Virus record (IMG/VR): IMGVR_UViG_3300044470_000123
Coordinates: 1-64,000 of that record
Length of the DNA: 64,000 nucleotides
Source: a virus
Strand: one strand, 5' to 3'
Under the pieces are notes generated by a model. It was not told the DNA's origin. It searched no databases and saw only the letters and a list, made by a program, of their open reading frames with translations. The position numbers and the translations under genes were made by a program. Below are positions 56,915 through 64,000 of this stretch, one piece after another (position 1 is the stretch's first letter; each line of letters begins with the position of its first letter).

Positions 56915-57982
56915 CTACTTATTGTATCTATCTAATGCCTTAACAAATCTTTCAGAAGCCTCTTTGCTCTTAAACTTAGGTACATTTTTCTTCTCTAGAA
57001 GCTCTTCTTCTTTTGTTTTAGGAGTCTTCTTAGGTTTCTCTACTTCTTCACCCTCTGGGTCAAGTACAGACTCAGGCTGGTCTTTTAAAGCTGCAGGATC
57101 AGGCTCAGTCTTCTCTGCAGGATTTATCATGGGGTCCTTGTCAGCAGGAGGGAAAGTATCACCTTCACCGTCCCCTTCCTGACCGTCCTCTCTCAGCTCA
57201 GCCAAGTCTTTCTTTGCTTTGTTCTCTAAACGAGCCTCTTCCATATTTTGAACAGTATTCTTTTTCTCTGCCTTCTGCTTTTGATTCTGAGTATCTACAT
57301 CTTCAAATAAATTATCGATATCTAACTCGTCCTGATCCTTATTACCATCTTCTGGCTTGATATCACCTTCAGGCTGCTCTGGTTCTGCTGAGATGTCCTC
57401 TGGAGGGGTTTCAGGAGCTACAGGAGGCTTCTCTTGGTTAATACTAGTATCTTGTACCACGCCTTCTTGGGGTGTCTCTACGGGCTCTGCAGGAGCCTTA
57501 GGAGGGACAGGATTCTCAATAGGATTCGCAGGAGGCTCTTGAGCAGGAGCTTCTATAGGAGCACCTTCACCACTATCACCAACATCAGGATTATCTTCAA
57601 AAGGAAGAGTTTTCTTAGCTTTAGGCTTCTCTTCCTTCTTCTCATCAGGATCACTTAAAGTCTCATCGATGTCTAGTATCCCAGGAGTCTCTTCTGCTAC
57701 TTTATCATCTACATAGTACTTCTCAGACTCATCAGATGCTACATAAGCCATCTTACCGTCGCATCCCGGCACGCCGCAAGCGATAGTATCATTCACTGTA
57801 ACTTTGTTATTAAGGACTACAGTAGTATCTTGAGCAGCATACTTAGCTCGTCTATCATTGATCTGAGTAAGAGTAGCTGTATGATTACATGAGGAGCAGA
57901 TAAAATATGAGTTATCTGATGCTTCTTTTTCAAGTTTCTCAGCTAACTTTATTAAGTCTTGAGCAGTCTTCTTAAAATCCAT
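56915..57982 (-). CDS. Zinc-ribbon protein with long acidic/proline-rich tail
   Basis: This 355-residue protein begins with a short helix, then a zinc ribbon (about residues 28-75: FICSSCNH and ACGVPGCDGK, two CxxC-type pairs). The remainder is low-complexity acidic, Pro- and Glu-rich sequence (AQEPPANPIENPVPPKAPAE), ending in a lysine-rich helix. Such tails act as flexible spacers. TTTAGGAGTATTTACC precedes the ATG, and a motif plus a perfect dyad lies in the 95-nt gap upstream. No function assigned. Confidence 0.5.
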   Translation of the reverse strand: MDFKKTAQDLIKLAEKLEKEASDNSYFICSSCNHTATLTQINDRRAKYAAQDTTVVLNNKVTVNDTIACGVPGCDGKMAYVASDESEKYYVDDKVAEETPGILDIDETLSDPDEKKEEKPKAKKTLPFEDNPDVGDSGEGAPIEAPAQEPPANPIENPVPPKAPAEPVETPQEGVVQDTSINQEKPPVAPETPPEDISAEPEQPEGDIKPEDGNKDQDELDIDNLFEDVDTQNQKQKAEKKNTVQNMEEARLENKAKKDLAELREDGQEGDGEGDTFPPADKDPMINPAEKTEPDPAALKDQPESVLDPEGEEVEKPKKTPKTKEEELLEKKNVPKFKSKEASERFVKALDRYNK

Positions 57983-58014
57983 GGTAAATACTCCTAAAGA
58001 GTTTAAATACTAAA

Positions 58015-58033
58015 TATAATAGTCCCTATTATA
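58015..58033 (-). promoter_or_regulatory. 8-bp perfect dyad in the leader of the zinc-ribbon acidic gene
   Basis: TATAATAG and CTATTATA are perfect 8-bp arms with a 3-nt centre, starting 8 nt past shared motif site 6 on the minus strand. It is either the 5' hairpin of a transcript or an operator. Confidence 0.4.
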
Positions 58034-58041
58034 GAATAAAA

Positions 58042-58056
58042 ATTAAAAGGTTATTA
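58042..58056 (-). promoter_or_regulatory. Shared intergenic motif, site 6
   Basis: Minus strand TAATAACCTTTTAAT, an exact consensus copy, starts 22 nt after the stop of the neck-type gene and lies 60 nt before the next ATG. Confidence 0.45.
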
Positions 58057-58077
58057 CGAATCTACTTTTATTATATA

Positions 58078-59439
58078 TTACATTACAATATTTTCAAACG
58101 TAGGGGTCCTGCCTTTAACCTGGTACTGTTCAGGGATCCCAGGCTTATCATTAATAACAGGACTAGCATCCGTAGGTCTTGGCCCCCTATATGCATTCCA
58201 TGAGGGAGGTACCGAAGTCTCTCCACCAGTTATAGGTACAGTATATCTAACATCGTGCTGAGGCAACTGAGCTAGCTCAAAATGCTGCTGATATATAGCC
58301 CCTCTAGACCCTTGTGCATTTATATGATCCACAGAAAATCTATCATTATTTTGACGTACTATAAAATCACGAGATGTGAGAAGAGGGTAAGGTCCAGTCC
58401 ACGTACTCCAATTATAATTTACTCTAAGTCCTACATCTCCAAGATTTACTATCTTGTCTGTTTCAGGAGGTGCTACTATTATATCTATAGGACCTTCATA
58501 CCCCCCTACATAGAAAGTTCCTTTACAAACCGTATCATCCTCTTTCCCCTGCCTATACTGCTCATCCCAACAAGTACACCTGATCCCACTCCACTTCCTA
58601 ACGAATAACTTTACCCTTTCTCCACCCTCCTCAAGGATCCACCTATTCCTACGGATAGCCTCAGCCCATATCCAGTCTATCTTCTCTATATCATACGGAC
58701 TAAACGCTTCTACCTGCTCCAAAGGAGTCTCCATAGTAACATCAGTACACCCTGTCTTATAAGCTACCGTAGAAACTTTATAGTATATCTTCCTAAATAT
58801 GTCAGTCTGTATCAAATTATTCACATAAGTATAACTTATCCTTATCTCTCCACCTTTAGACAAATCTGGTAGGATAGGATCATCTAACCTATTAGTCTTG
58901 TTGTTGTATATCTTAGAACTTATTAAAAATATCTCTCCATCCTCACCCACCACTCTAAAAGCTGGTACAGTAATAAACTGATCAGCTGCCGTCTTCTTGA
59001 TGTCTACTCTAACATAAGTTGGATTGTTGGCTATAGTCCCATTAGACCCAGGTATAACTATAGGAGTATTATAAGTCTTTGCTACCCATAGTCCATTCGC
59101 TGTAGTACCTGGGATAAGCCTTCCACCCTGCACAGGATCCTCTGTAACATACTGTTCAGTAGTCTGGTCCCTGTAGTATGGGATACCTATAGGGATCGTG
59201 TTTAACTTGGTGTAAGGACCTTCAGGAGAGTCATAGGACTTATATACATTCACTCCAAGGACATATAGACTGTTATTTTCAGCATACGTAGCAGGATTAT
59301 CCCATCGGACATCGATGATACCTATAAGATAAGGACTTGTCACATTCACATTACGAGGAGCTAATGGTAGCGATGGAGGCGTGTCATCCCCAGACCTGTA
59401 AGGTAAAGGGAAGTCGGGACGATTGTAGTTGTAGATCAT
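58078..59439 (-). CDS. Neck or head-tail connector-type virion protein
   Basis: This 453-residue protein has a fibronectin-like N-terminal region (LPLAPRNVNVTSPYLIGIID, VRWDNPATYAENNSLYVLGV). A second part reads DWIWAEAIRRNRWILEEGGE then VKLFVRKWSGIRCTCWD...CKGTFYVGGYEGPIDIIV. This IRRNRWILE...R.WG.xC..W....C.GT.FVGGY pattern is known to me from neck/structural proteins of several large myoviruses, with the Cys residues likely binding zinc. It lies on the capsid-proximal side of the tail genes, which fits a neck role. A 15-bp inverted repeat surrounds its ribosome site region. Confidence 0.6.
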   Translation of the reverse strand: MIYNYNRPDFPLPYRSGDDTPPSLPLAPRNVNVTSPYLIGIIDVRWDNPATYAENNSLYVLGVNVYKSYDSPEGPYTKLNTIPIGIPYYRDQTTEQYVTEDPVQGGRLIPGTTANGLWVAKTYNTPIVIPGSNGTIANNPTYVRVDIKKTAADQFITVPAFRVVGEDGEIFLISSKIYNNKTNRLDDPILPDLSKGGEIRISYTYVNNLIQTDIFRKIYYKVSTVAYKTGCTDVTMETPLEQVEAFSPYDIEKIDWIWAEAIRRNRWILEEGGERVKLFVRKWSGIRCTCWDEQYRQGKEDDTVCKGTFYVGGYEGPIDIIVAPPETDKIVNLGDVGLRVNYNWSTWTGPYPLLTSRDFIVRQNNDRFSVDHINAQGSRGAIYQQHFELAQLPQHDVRYTVPITGGETSVPPSWNAYRGPRPTDASPVINDKPGIPEQYQVKGRTPTFENIVM

Positions 59440-59442
59440 CTA

Positions 59443-59488
59443 AAAACTATCCTAGTAAGATTAGATGTTATCCTACTAGGATAGTTTT
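59443..59488 (-). promoter_or_regulatory. 15-bp perfect inverted repeat before the neck-type gene
   Basis: AAAACTATCCTAGTA and TACTAGGATAGTTTT are perfect 15-bp arms with a 16-nt spacer, ending 3 bases before the ATG at 59439. The gene-proximal arm includes the AGGA that would serve as ribosome site. A smaller dyad TATCCTA-C-TAGGATA (59469-59483) is nested inside. It could be an operator or a translation-blocking leader hairpin. Confidence 0.5.
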
Positions 59489-59503
59489 ATTAGAAGATTA
59501 TTT
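59489..59503 (-). promoter_or_regulatory. Shared intergenic motif, site 7
   Basis: Minus strand AAATAATCTTCTAAT lies 12 nt after the stop of the Myb-like gene and directly abuts the 15-bp inverted repeat. Confidence 0.4.
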
Positions 59504-59514
59504 TGGAGAAGGCT

Positions 59515-60225
59515 TTAAACAGCTCCAGGAGAGTTGTCATCTGGGTCGAGTTTTATGTGCTTGGGATATGGAAGTTTATCAAATATATCTTCTTTTACTG
59601 TGCTAGACTCTTGTGCTTTATCTTTATTTTTATATCTTTGTTCTTTAGTTACTAACAATAGTGGATTTTCTACACCATAACGAGCCATATTTGTGTCTTT
59701 AGCCTTTTGAAAAACATCAGGATTTTGCATTGGACTTTTATACCCAAATTTTTCTATGTTCGTCTTTATAATTTTATCTTGTATCTCTTTTGACTTAAAA
59801 ACATTATCTACTCCGTATTTTTCACGTACTGTTTCAGTTACCCTAGCTCTAACAGAAGCGGACTGAGTTGGGTAATCTGTACCTCTATTAGCTCTATTAG
59901 TTTTTTTAGTTTCTTCTTGAACAGCGTCTTCATCCCTAACAAGTCTGAGTACCATATTGGCATGCCACCTAATAGCTTTCCAAGTTTTACCTAGAAATTT
60001 AGACATGATAAATTCATGGGTATTAGAAGCATATATCTCTTCAAGAAGATTATCTTCTGCTTCAGTCCACCCTCCTTCCCTATCTCTTGATAGCCCTAAT
60101 AATATAGATCGTCTATAAATAGATTTCCATTCTCTATTAGGGAGTTTTGATAGGATAACTTCCTTAATAGAATTTTCATAGACTTCTTTAAGTATTTTGT
60201 CTTCTTCTAGAGTCCAGTGGATCAT
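59515..60225 (-). CDS. DNA-binding protein: Myb/SANT-like modules plus KYGVDN-type repeats
   Basis: This 236-residue protein has two tandem Myb/SANT-like helical units at the N-terminus (HWTLEEDKILKEVYENSIKE and GGWTEAEDNLLEEIYASNTH, each followed by a WKxIxR-like helix). The C-terminal half carries three copies of a repeat built on (K/R)(Y/F)G(V/Y)(D/E)N with an intervening helix (EKYGVDNVFKSKEIQDKIIK, EKFGYKSPMQNPDVFQKAKD, ARYGVENPLLL). Both modules occur in phage homing-endonuclease-like proteins as DNA-binding units. No nuclease motif is seen. It lies downstream of the LAGLIDADG-methyltransferase gene and may be its partner or an eroded mobile gene. Confidence 0.6.
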   Translation of the reverse strand: MIHWTLEEDKILKEVYENSIKEVILSKLPNREWKSIYRRSILLGLSRDREGGWTEAEDNLLEEIYASNTHEFIMSKFLGKTWKAIRWHANMVLRLVRDEDAVQEETKKTNRANRGTDYPTQSASVRARVTETVREKYGVDNVFKSKEIQDKIIKTNIEKFGYKSPMQNPDVFQKAKDTNMARYGVENPLLLVTKEQRYKNKDKAQESSTVKEDIFDKLPYPKHIKLDPDDNSPGAV

Positions 60226-60285
60226 ACGATAGCCTCCTTAATGTTATATAATATACTATTTATCTTGTTTAAAATCAAATATTTA

Positions 60286-62574
60286 TTAAATTTTCTGCCA
60301 GACTAATAAAACTTCAGCAGCTGTAATATCTTTTCTTCTTGTTGAAGTGAACCAATACATAGTATCTTTTTCTAATAAAGTAGTCTTAGGAAGATACTCT
60401 TTAAGATATCTTGGAATATTTAATACAAAATATCCTTTTGATTTTAGTGCCTTTTCAGCATATATAAATATATTTTTTATAAGTGTTTCCCATTGATTTT
60501 TATCCATTGGCTTTCCATATACTTCTAAATCTATGTATGGCGGTGAAGTCATAATAAGATCACAAGCTACCGGTGCGGTATTTAAATAAAAATCAGAATT
60601 TATTATATGTGCTTTATCTTTTAAACCATAGTAGTCTATAATACTATTTAATCCTTTAGCAGTTTTATCCCAAGGTTCAAATCCACAATAGTTTCTATTA
60701 GCAGATACAGTACCTAATAATCTGCCTCCCCAACCTGCACAGGGGTCTACTACAGTATCTCCAACTTTAGAGTATCTTTCTACAATAGCTTTTGCTACAC
60801 TACACGGGAATCCAGTTACTCCCCCATTAAAGTATACCAAACTTTTATATAAAAAATCCGGCAAAATAGTTTTATTAGCTTTATAAGTGTATATTAAAGC
60901 TGATCTTAGTGCTGTAAAATTATTGAATGTGCTAAAAGGTGATACACCTTTATATTTAGATTCTACCATATGAGGCATAAAATTTTTGAATATTTTATTA
61001 CCTGCGCTTAGATACCTTATAACATTATTATTTTTCCAGATATAACTAGTATTTAGTTCACACATACTCTCATATTCTTTATTAAGATAATCTTCATTTA
61101 TATTAAAATAAGGAAATCCTCTTTTTTGATAATATTCCGTAACTCTATTCCATATATACTCATATTTTTCTGCTATGTAACTATTAATTAAACAAAGATC
61201 AAAATCATTTTCTACTTTAACATCAAATAACTCTGGTAAATGTTGTTTCCAAAAAGACCCTACTTCAGAAGCATCTGGTACTTTATCAGCCATGCACGGT
61301 ATAAGATACTTTGGATTTATCCCTTCCACTCTTACTGTTGATTCATTTTCTAATTTTAGTTTTTCTCGAAATATGTATCTATTCTCAAATTTAGAGATAT
61401 ATTCCTTTTTCATACTCATATCAGTACTACTGCCAAAATAGAAACCGTCATCCATATAATAGCAAGCCCATCCTAGTTCAGTTAGTTCTGAAAATATCTT
61501 TTCTAAATTTTTTGTCCCGTTCTCGTTTATGTATTTGTTATAATCTCCTATATTTGGGCAAGATATACCTAGTTGTTCTATACCTCCAAAAATCATGAGT
61601 TTTTCAGTTGATGAAAAATGTGAGGCAGGTACCGTTACAATATTTGAAACACTGTTATATAAAACCTGTCTTTTTAGATATAAATATGATAATTGTTTTA
61701 AACTGTGATTGGTTACAAAACGCCCATATTCATCTAGATGCCCGTCTCCTGCTAGCCAACCAAGAATACATTGATGCCTTTCTTCTTGAGATAATTCAAA
61801 ACTTGGTTTAGGTAAATTTAGTAAATAGTCTCTTAAATATTCTAAATTTTTAGACCATAGCCTTCTATCATCTAAAATTTCAAGATTATTTTCTTTAAAT
61901 TTTCTTTTAACAACAGTACTAGATATACCTATTTCTTCACACAGTCCTTTCATACTAATTTTTGATTTAATTTTATCATCTAACCAATCTTTATCTATAG
62001 TATCAAATTTATTACTAACCTCATTAACTAGATATTTTCTTAAACTAACAAGACCTATTTTCTTAATATAGGTTAAAATAATATCATCAGATATATAAAC
62101 TCCTAATTCCTTATTTAATATATTACTTATGTCTGATATTCTGTTTCCATCTTCTATCAATTTTTTAGCGTAGTCGTAGGATAGATGACTATAAAGCCAC
62201 TCTTCTTTAGAAGGAAACTTACAATCTACTTTATTTATTAGATGATATTCTATGGTATGTGGAAGGGCATCAAAATTATGCTGTTCTTTAAGTACCTTAC
62301 TAATTTCTTCAGAATACATTAATTTATTAATTCTTAGATCTACTGCTATTTTAGTCATTTCCTCTGACCAAATTGTCTCTTCTTTGATTTCTCTTTTGTT
62401 CTCTAAAAAACCTTTTTTCTTTAATATACTAATCTGTCTTTTTATCCAACGAGGGGATTCATTTAATTTTGCGGCTAGCTCTGGGCGAGTGAGTGTAGAG
62501 AAGTTGTCTATTATGAATGATAACTTCTCTACAGATTTTCTATCGGCAGTAATTCCTTTTGTGGGACCTGACAT
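60286..62574 (-). CDS. LAGLIDADG homing endonuclease fused to a DNA methyltransferase
   Basis: This 762-residue protein has three parts. Residues 1-250 hold helix-turn-helix segments (LTRPELAAKLNESPRWIKRQ; ISMKGLCEEIGISSTVVKRK). Residues 265-480 are a LAGLIDADG endonuclease with motif 1 CILGWLAGDGHL (269-280) and motif 2 LGWACYYMDDGFYFG (about 367-381). Residues 560-762 are an amino-methyltransferase with motif I VVDPCAGWGGRLLG (608-621) and motif IV TSPPY (676-680), an N4-cytosine/N6-adenine type. No intein ends (Cys/Ser start, His-Asn end) are seen, so this is a fusion rather than an intein. A host-type promoter lies upstream, unlike its neighbours. Confidence 0.8.
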   Translation of the reverse strand: MSGPTKGITADRKSVEKLSFIIDNFSTLTRPELAAKLNESPRWIKRQISILKKKGFLENKREIKEETIWSEEMTKIAVDLRINKLMYSEEISKVLKEQHNFDALPHTIEYHLINKVDCKFPSKEEWLYSHLSYDYAKKLIEDGNRISDISNILNKELGVYISDDIILTYIKKIGLVSLRKYLVNEVSNKFDTIDKDWLDDKIKSKISMKGLCEEIGISSTVVKRKFKENNLEILDDRRLWSKNLEYLRDYLLNLPKPSFELSQEERHQCILGWLAGDGHLDEYGRFVTNHSLKQLSYLYLKRQVLYNSVSNIVTVPASHFSSTEKLMIFGGIEQLGISCPNIGDYNKYINENGTKNLEKIFSELTELGWACYYMDDGFYFGSSTDMSMKKEYISKFENRYIFREKLKLENESTVRVEGINPKYLIPCMADKVPDASEVGSFWKQHLPELFDVKVENDFDLCLINSYIAEKYEYIWNRVTEYYQKRGFPYFNINEDYLNKEYESMCELNTSYIWKNNNVIRYLSAGNKIFKNFMPHMVESKYKGVSPFSTFNNFTALRSALIYTYKANKTILPDFLYKSLVYFNGGVTGFPCSVAKAIVERYSKVGDTVVDPCAGWGGRLLGTVSANRNYCGFEPWDKTAKGLNSIIDYYGLKDKAHIINSDFYLNTAPVACDLIMTSPPYIDLEVYGKPMDKNQWETLIKNIFIYAEKALKSKGYFVLNIPRYLKEYLPKTTLLEKDTMYWFTSTRRKDITAAEVLLVWQKI

Positions 62575-62603
62575 AGTATCCTCCTTTAAATTGTATACTT
62601 ATA

Positions 62604-62632
62604 AATATACCATGTTTAAAAGGAGATGTCAA
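62604..62632 (-). promoter_or_regulatory. Host-type sigma-70 promoter of the methyltransferase fusion
   Basis: Minus strand TTGACA (62632-62627) and TATATT (62609-62604) are separated by exactly 17 nt, upstream of the AAAGGAGGAT ribosome site and ATG at 62574. It contrasts with the shared late motif and suggests early or independent expression. Confidence 0.6.
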
Positions 62633-62654
62633 GTACTTTATGAAAATATTTTTA

Positions 62655-64000
62655 TTAAGACCATCCTCCTCTACTTCCGCTTGCGAAATTACGCCTTGAC
62701 TGAGTACCTGGACGTGAAAAAGGGCCAAGTGATGAACTTATGCCTATCCCATAACGTGGCTGATTTAATCCTTTTATTATCTTTATCGAACGTTTAATTA
62801 ACTCTCTAGATTTTTCCCATTCCGCTAGAAAATTATCTTTCATTGCTTCATACTTTGAAGATTTCTCTATGTCAAGGGATACTCCAGAAATTGAATAACT
62901 ATTGTGGGCTAAAATTCCAGAGTCAAGTACAAAATTTTCTGCAGCAGGTACTGAAAAATCATAGGTTTTATTTTGGGGTTCTATTTCTTCTTTTTGGACT
63001 ATTTCTATAGGTTCAAATTTGTCTGAAAATTCTAAACCTACTATTTTATCTCCTACTTTTAAATCTTTAGTCTTAATAGGTTCTTTTGTGTCCCATAAAA
63101 ATAAACTATGATCTTCTGTAACTTCAATTGAGTTAATTTCTGTACTTATTCTAAACATTTTCTTTTGAGAGGTATTATGCTGCATAAAATTAGAAACAGG
63201 GACCCACTCTAGTTTTTCCGACTTATTAACCATGGCTTGAACTTCAAGTGTTCCGTTAAAAAAAGATTTTTTTATCTTTTCCTTATTAATTTCTCTTATT
63301 CTTTCTTGTAAACTTTTTATAGCTTCTATACCTACATAAGGATCTTTTTTTATGTCATGTTCCTTAATCCTTATAATAGTCCAACCTCTGTTCTTAAGAA
63401 AAGTTTCTTTTCTTTTATCTATCTCTATTATCCTTTTATTTCCTTCAAAACCACAAGATTTACATCCGTGCCAATAACAGCCATCTACCTCTACTGCTAT
63501 TTTTGCTAAAGGATCCGCTTCATCTATAGAATAAAATCTATATGTATACTCTGTAACAAAACCAGTCAATCCTCTTTCTTGCATTTTTTCTTTATAGGTT
63601 AAATGTACTGAGCTTGTTTTTTGCATCATTTTTCTTGCCCTTGCTGCTGATTTATCAAGAGCCTCTTTATTATCTTTAACGTATTGTTTGTTTTTTTCTC
63701 TAAACTCCGGGTCTGACCACATTTTTTTAGATTGTTTCCTATGAAGCTCTATAATTTCAGGTCTGTTTTGATACTCTATAGCCCACTCACTTCTTTTTTT
63801 TAAAAATTCTGGATCAGAGTTAAGTTTTATACTAGCAATTTTTATTTGTTCTCTAGTTATTTCTCCTTCAGAAGTTTGAAATCTTTTTTTAAGGGTCTCT
63901 GATTGTTTCTGTTTTCTTTTTTCAGAGTGCTTTATTTGTTCATTATATACTCTAGAACAAATTCTTATCCTATCATTATTCTCTAATTTATCACAATAAT
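62655..64000 (-). CDS. Intein-containing virion protein, C-terminal part (partial at right edge)
   Basis: The frame is open to the right edge and ends at 62655; at least 448 residues are visible. The first 85 or so are basic helices with NUMOD-like repeats (NSDPEFLKKRSEW, WSDPEFREKNKQY). A Vsr-like nuclease follows (KIAVEVDGCYWHGC, then FLKNRGWTIIRIKEHDI). Next is an intein splicing part: NGTLEVQAMV, TEDHSLF (block B) and AAENFVLDSGILAHN|S (block G, with Ser as +1). The C-extein is 84 residues (SYSISGVSLDIEKSSKYEAM to the end SGSRGGWS) and is not identified, though it is likely a capsid- or neck-side virion protein. Intein block A lies beyond the edge. Confidence 0.75.
   Translation of the reverse strand, partial: YCDKLENNDRIRICSRVYNEQIKHSEKRKQKQSETLKKRFQTSEGEITREQIKIASIKLNSDPEFLKKRSEWAIEYQNRPEIIELHRKQSKKMWSDPEFREKNKQYVKDNKEALDKSAARARKMMQKTSSVHLTYKEKMQERGLTGFVTEYTYRFYSIDEADPLAKIAVEVDGCYWHGCKSCGFEGNKRIIEIDKRKETFLKNRGWTIIRIKEHDIKKDPYVGIEAIKSLQERIREINKEKIKKSFFNGTLEVQAMVNKSEKLEWVPVSNFMQHNTSQKKMFRISTEINSIEVTEDHSLFLWDTKEPIKTKDLKVGDKIVGLEFSDKFEPIEIVQKEEIEPQNKTYDFSVPAAENFVLDSGILAHNSYSISGVSLDIEKSSKYEAMKDNFLAEWEKSRELIKRSIKIIKGLNQPRYGIGISSSLGPFSRPGTQSRRNFASGSRGGWS

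Noticed and set aside
60286-62574. LAGLIDADG segment as an intein inside the methyltransferase
   Set aside because: No Cys/Ser-initiated block A or terminal His-Asn was found around the endonuclease, and the methyltransferase domain lies wholly on one side.
62540-62728. 62-residue minus-strand frame between the fusion gene and the intein gene
   Set aside because: It overlaps the end of the intein gene, the promoter and the start of the fusion gene in another frame and has no domain.

Overview
The window looks like the late, virion-building part of a large, AT-rich, contractile-tailed bacteriophage (myovirus). Nearly every gene lies on the minus strand, so transcription runs from high to low coordinates. 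The genes are packed tightly, with ATGA and TAATG overlaps and many gaps under 20 nt. Shine-Dalgarno sequences of the AGGAG type precede many starts, and translation fits the standard bacterial code (TAA, TAG and TGA all end genes). The host cannot be named from the sequence.

Layout in transcription order. 64000-62655: 3' part of an intein-interrupted virion gene. 62574-59515: a LAGLIDADG endonuclease/DNA methyltransferase fusion and a Myb-like DNA-binding gene. 59439-53078: a neck-type protein, coiled-coil and zinc-ribbon accessory proteins, a small membrane protein and an actin-like ATPase. 52955-50592: a structured leader RNA followed by a nine-repeat zinc-ribbon nuclease gene broken by one stop codon. 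50524-43500: a putative tail-completion protein, an FmdB-like zinc ribbon, the tail sheath, a charged protein and the tail tube. 43331-41824: an RNA-guided nuclease, IscB, with a candidate omega RNA, inserted between the tail tube and the tail-assembly chaperones. 41808-29688: chaperone-like proteins, tape measure, two related hub/tube-end proteins (one with a lysozyme-like domain), hub, central spike and a triple-repeat protein. 29669-6856: a 3590-residue structural protein, baseplate proteins including a J/gp6-like wedge, and a beta-propeller protein. 6856-1: an adhesin array of collagen-like, PKD and LamG-like proteins that includes a papain-family (C1) cysteine peptidase.

The genes together specify a contractile tail, its baseplate and an elaborate host-contact surface. 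Four unrelated nuclease-bearing mobile elements have entered this otherwise conserved cassette: IscB, a zinc-ribbon/Vsr-like nuclease, a LAGLIDADG-methyltransferase fusion, and an intein with a Vsr-like endonuclease. A 15-base intergenic motif (minus strand WAATAMYCTTYTAAT), usually followed by a short dyad, recurs at seven gene boundaries and is the best candidate for a phage-specific late promoter or processing signal. The methyltransferase fusion instead has a host-type TTGACA-N17-TATATT promoter.

Assignments rest on motif recognition by eye; no searches or folding programs were run.
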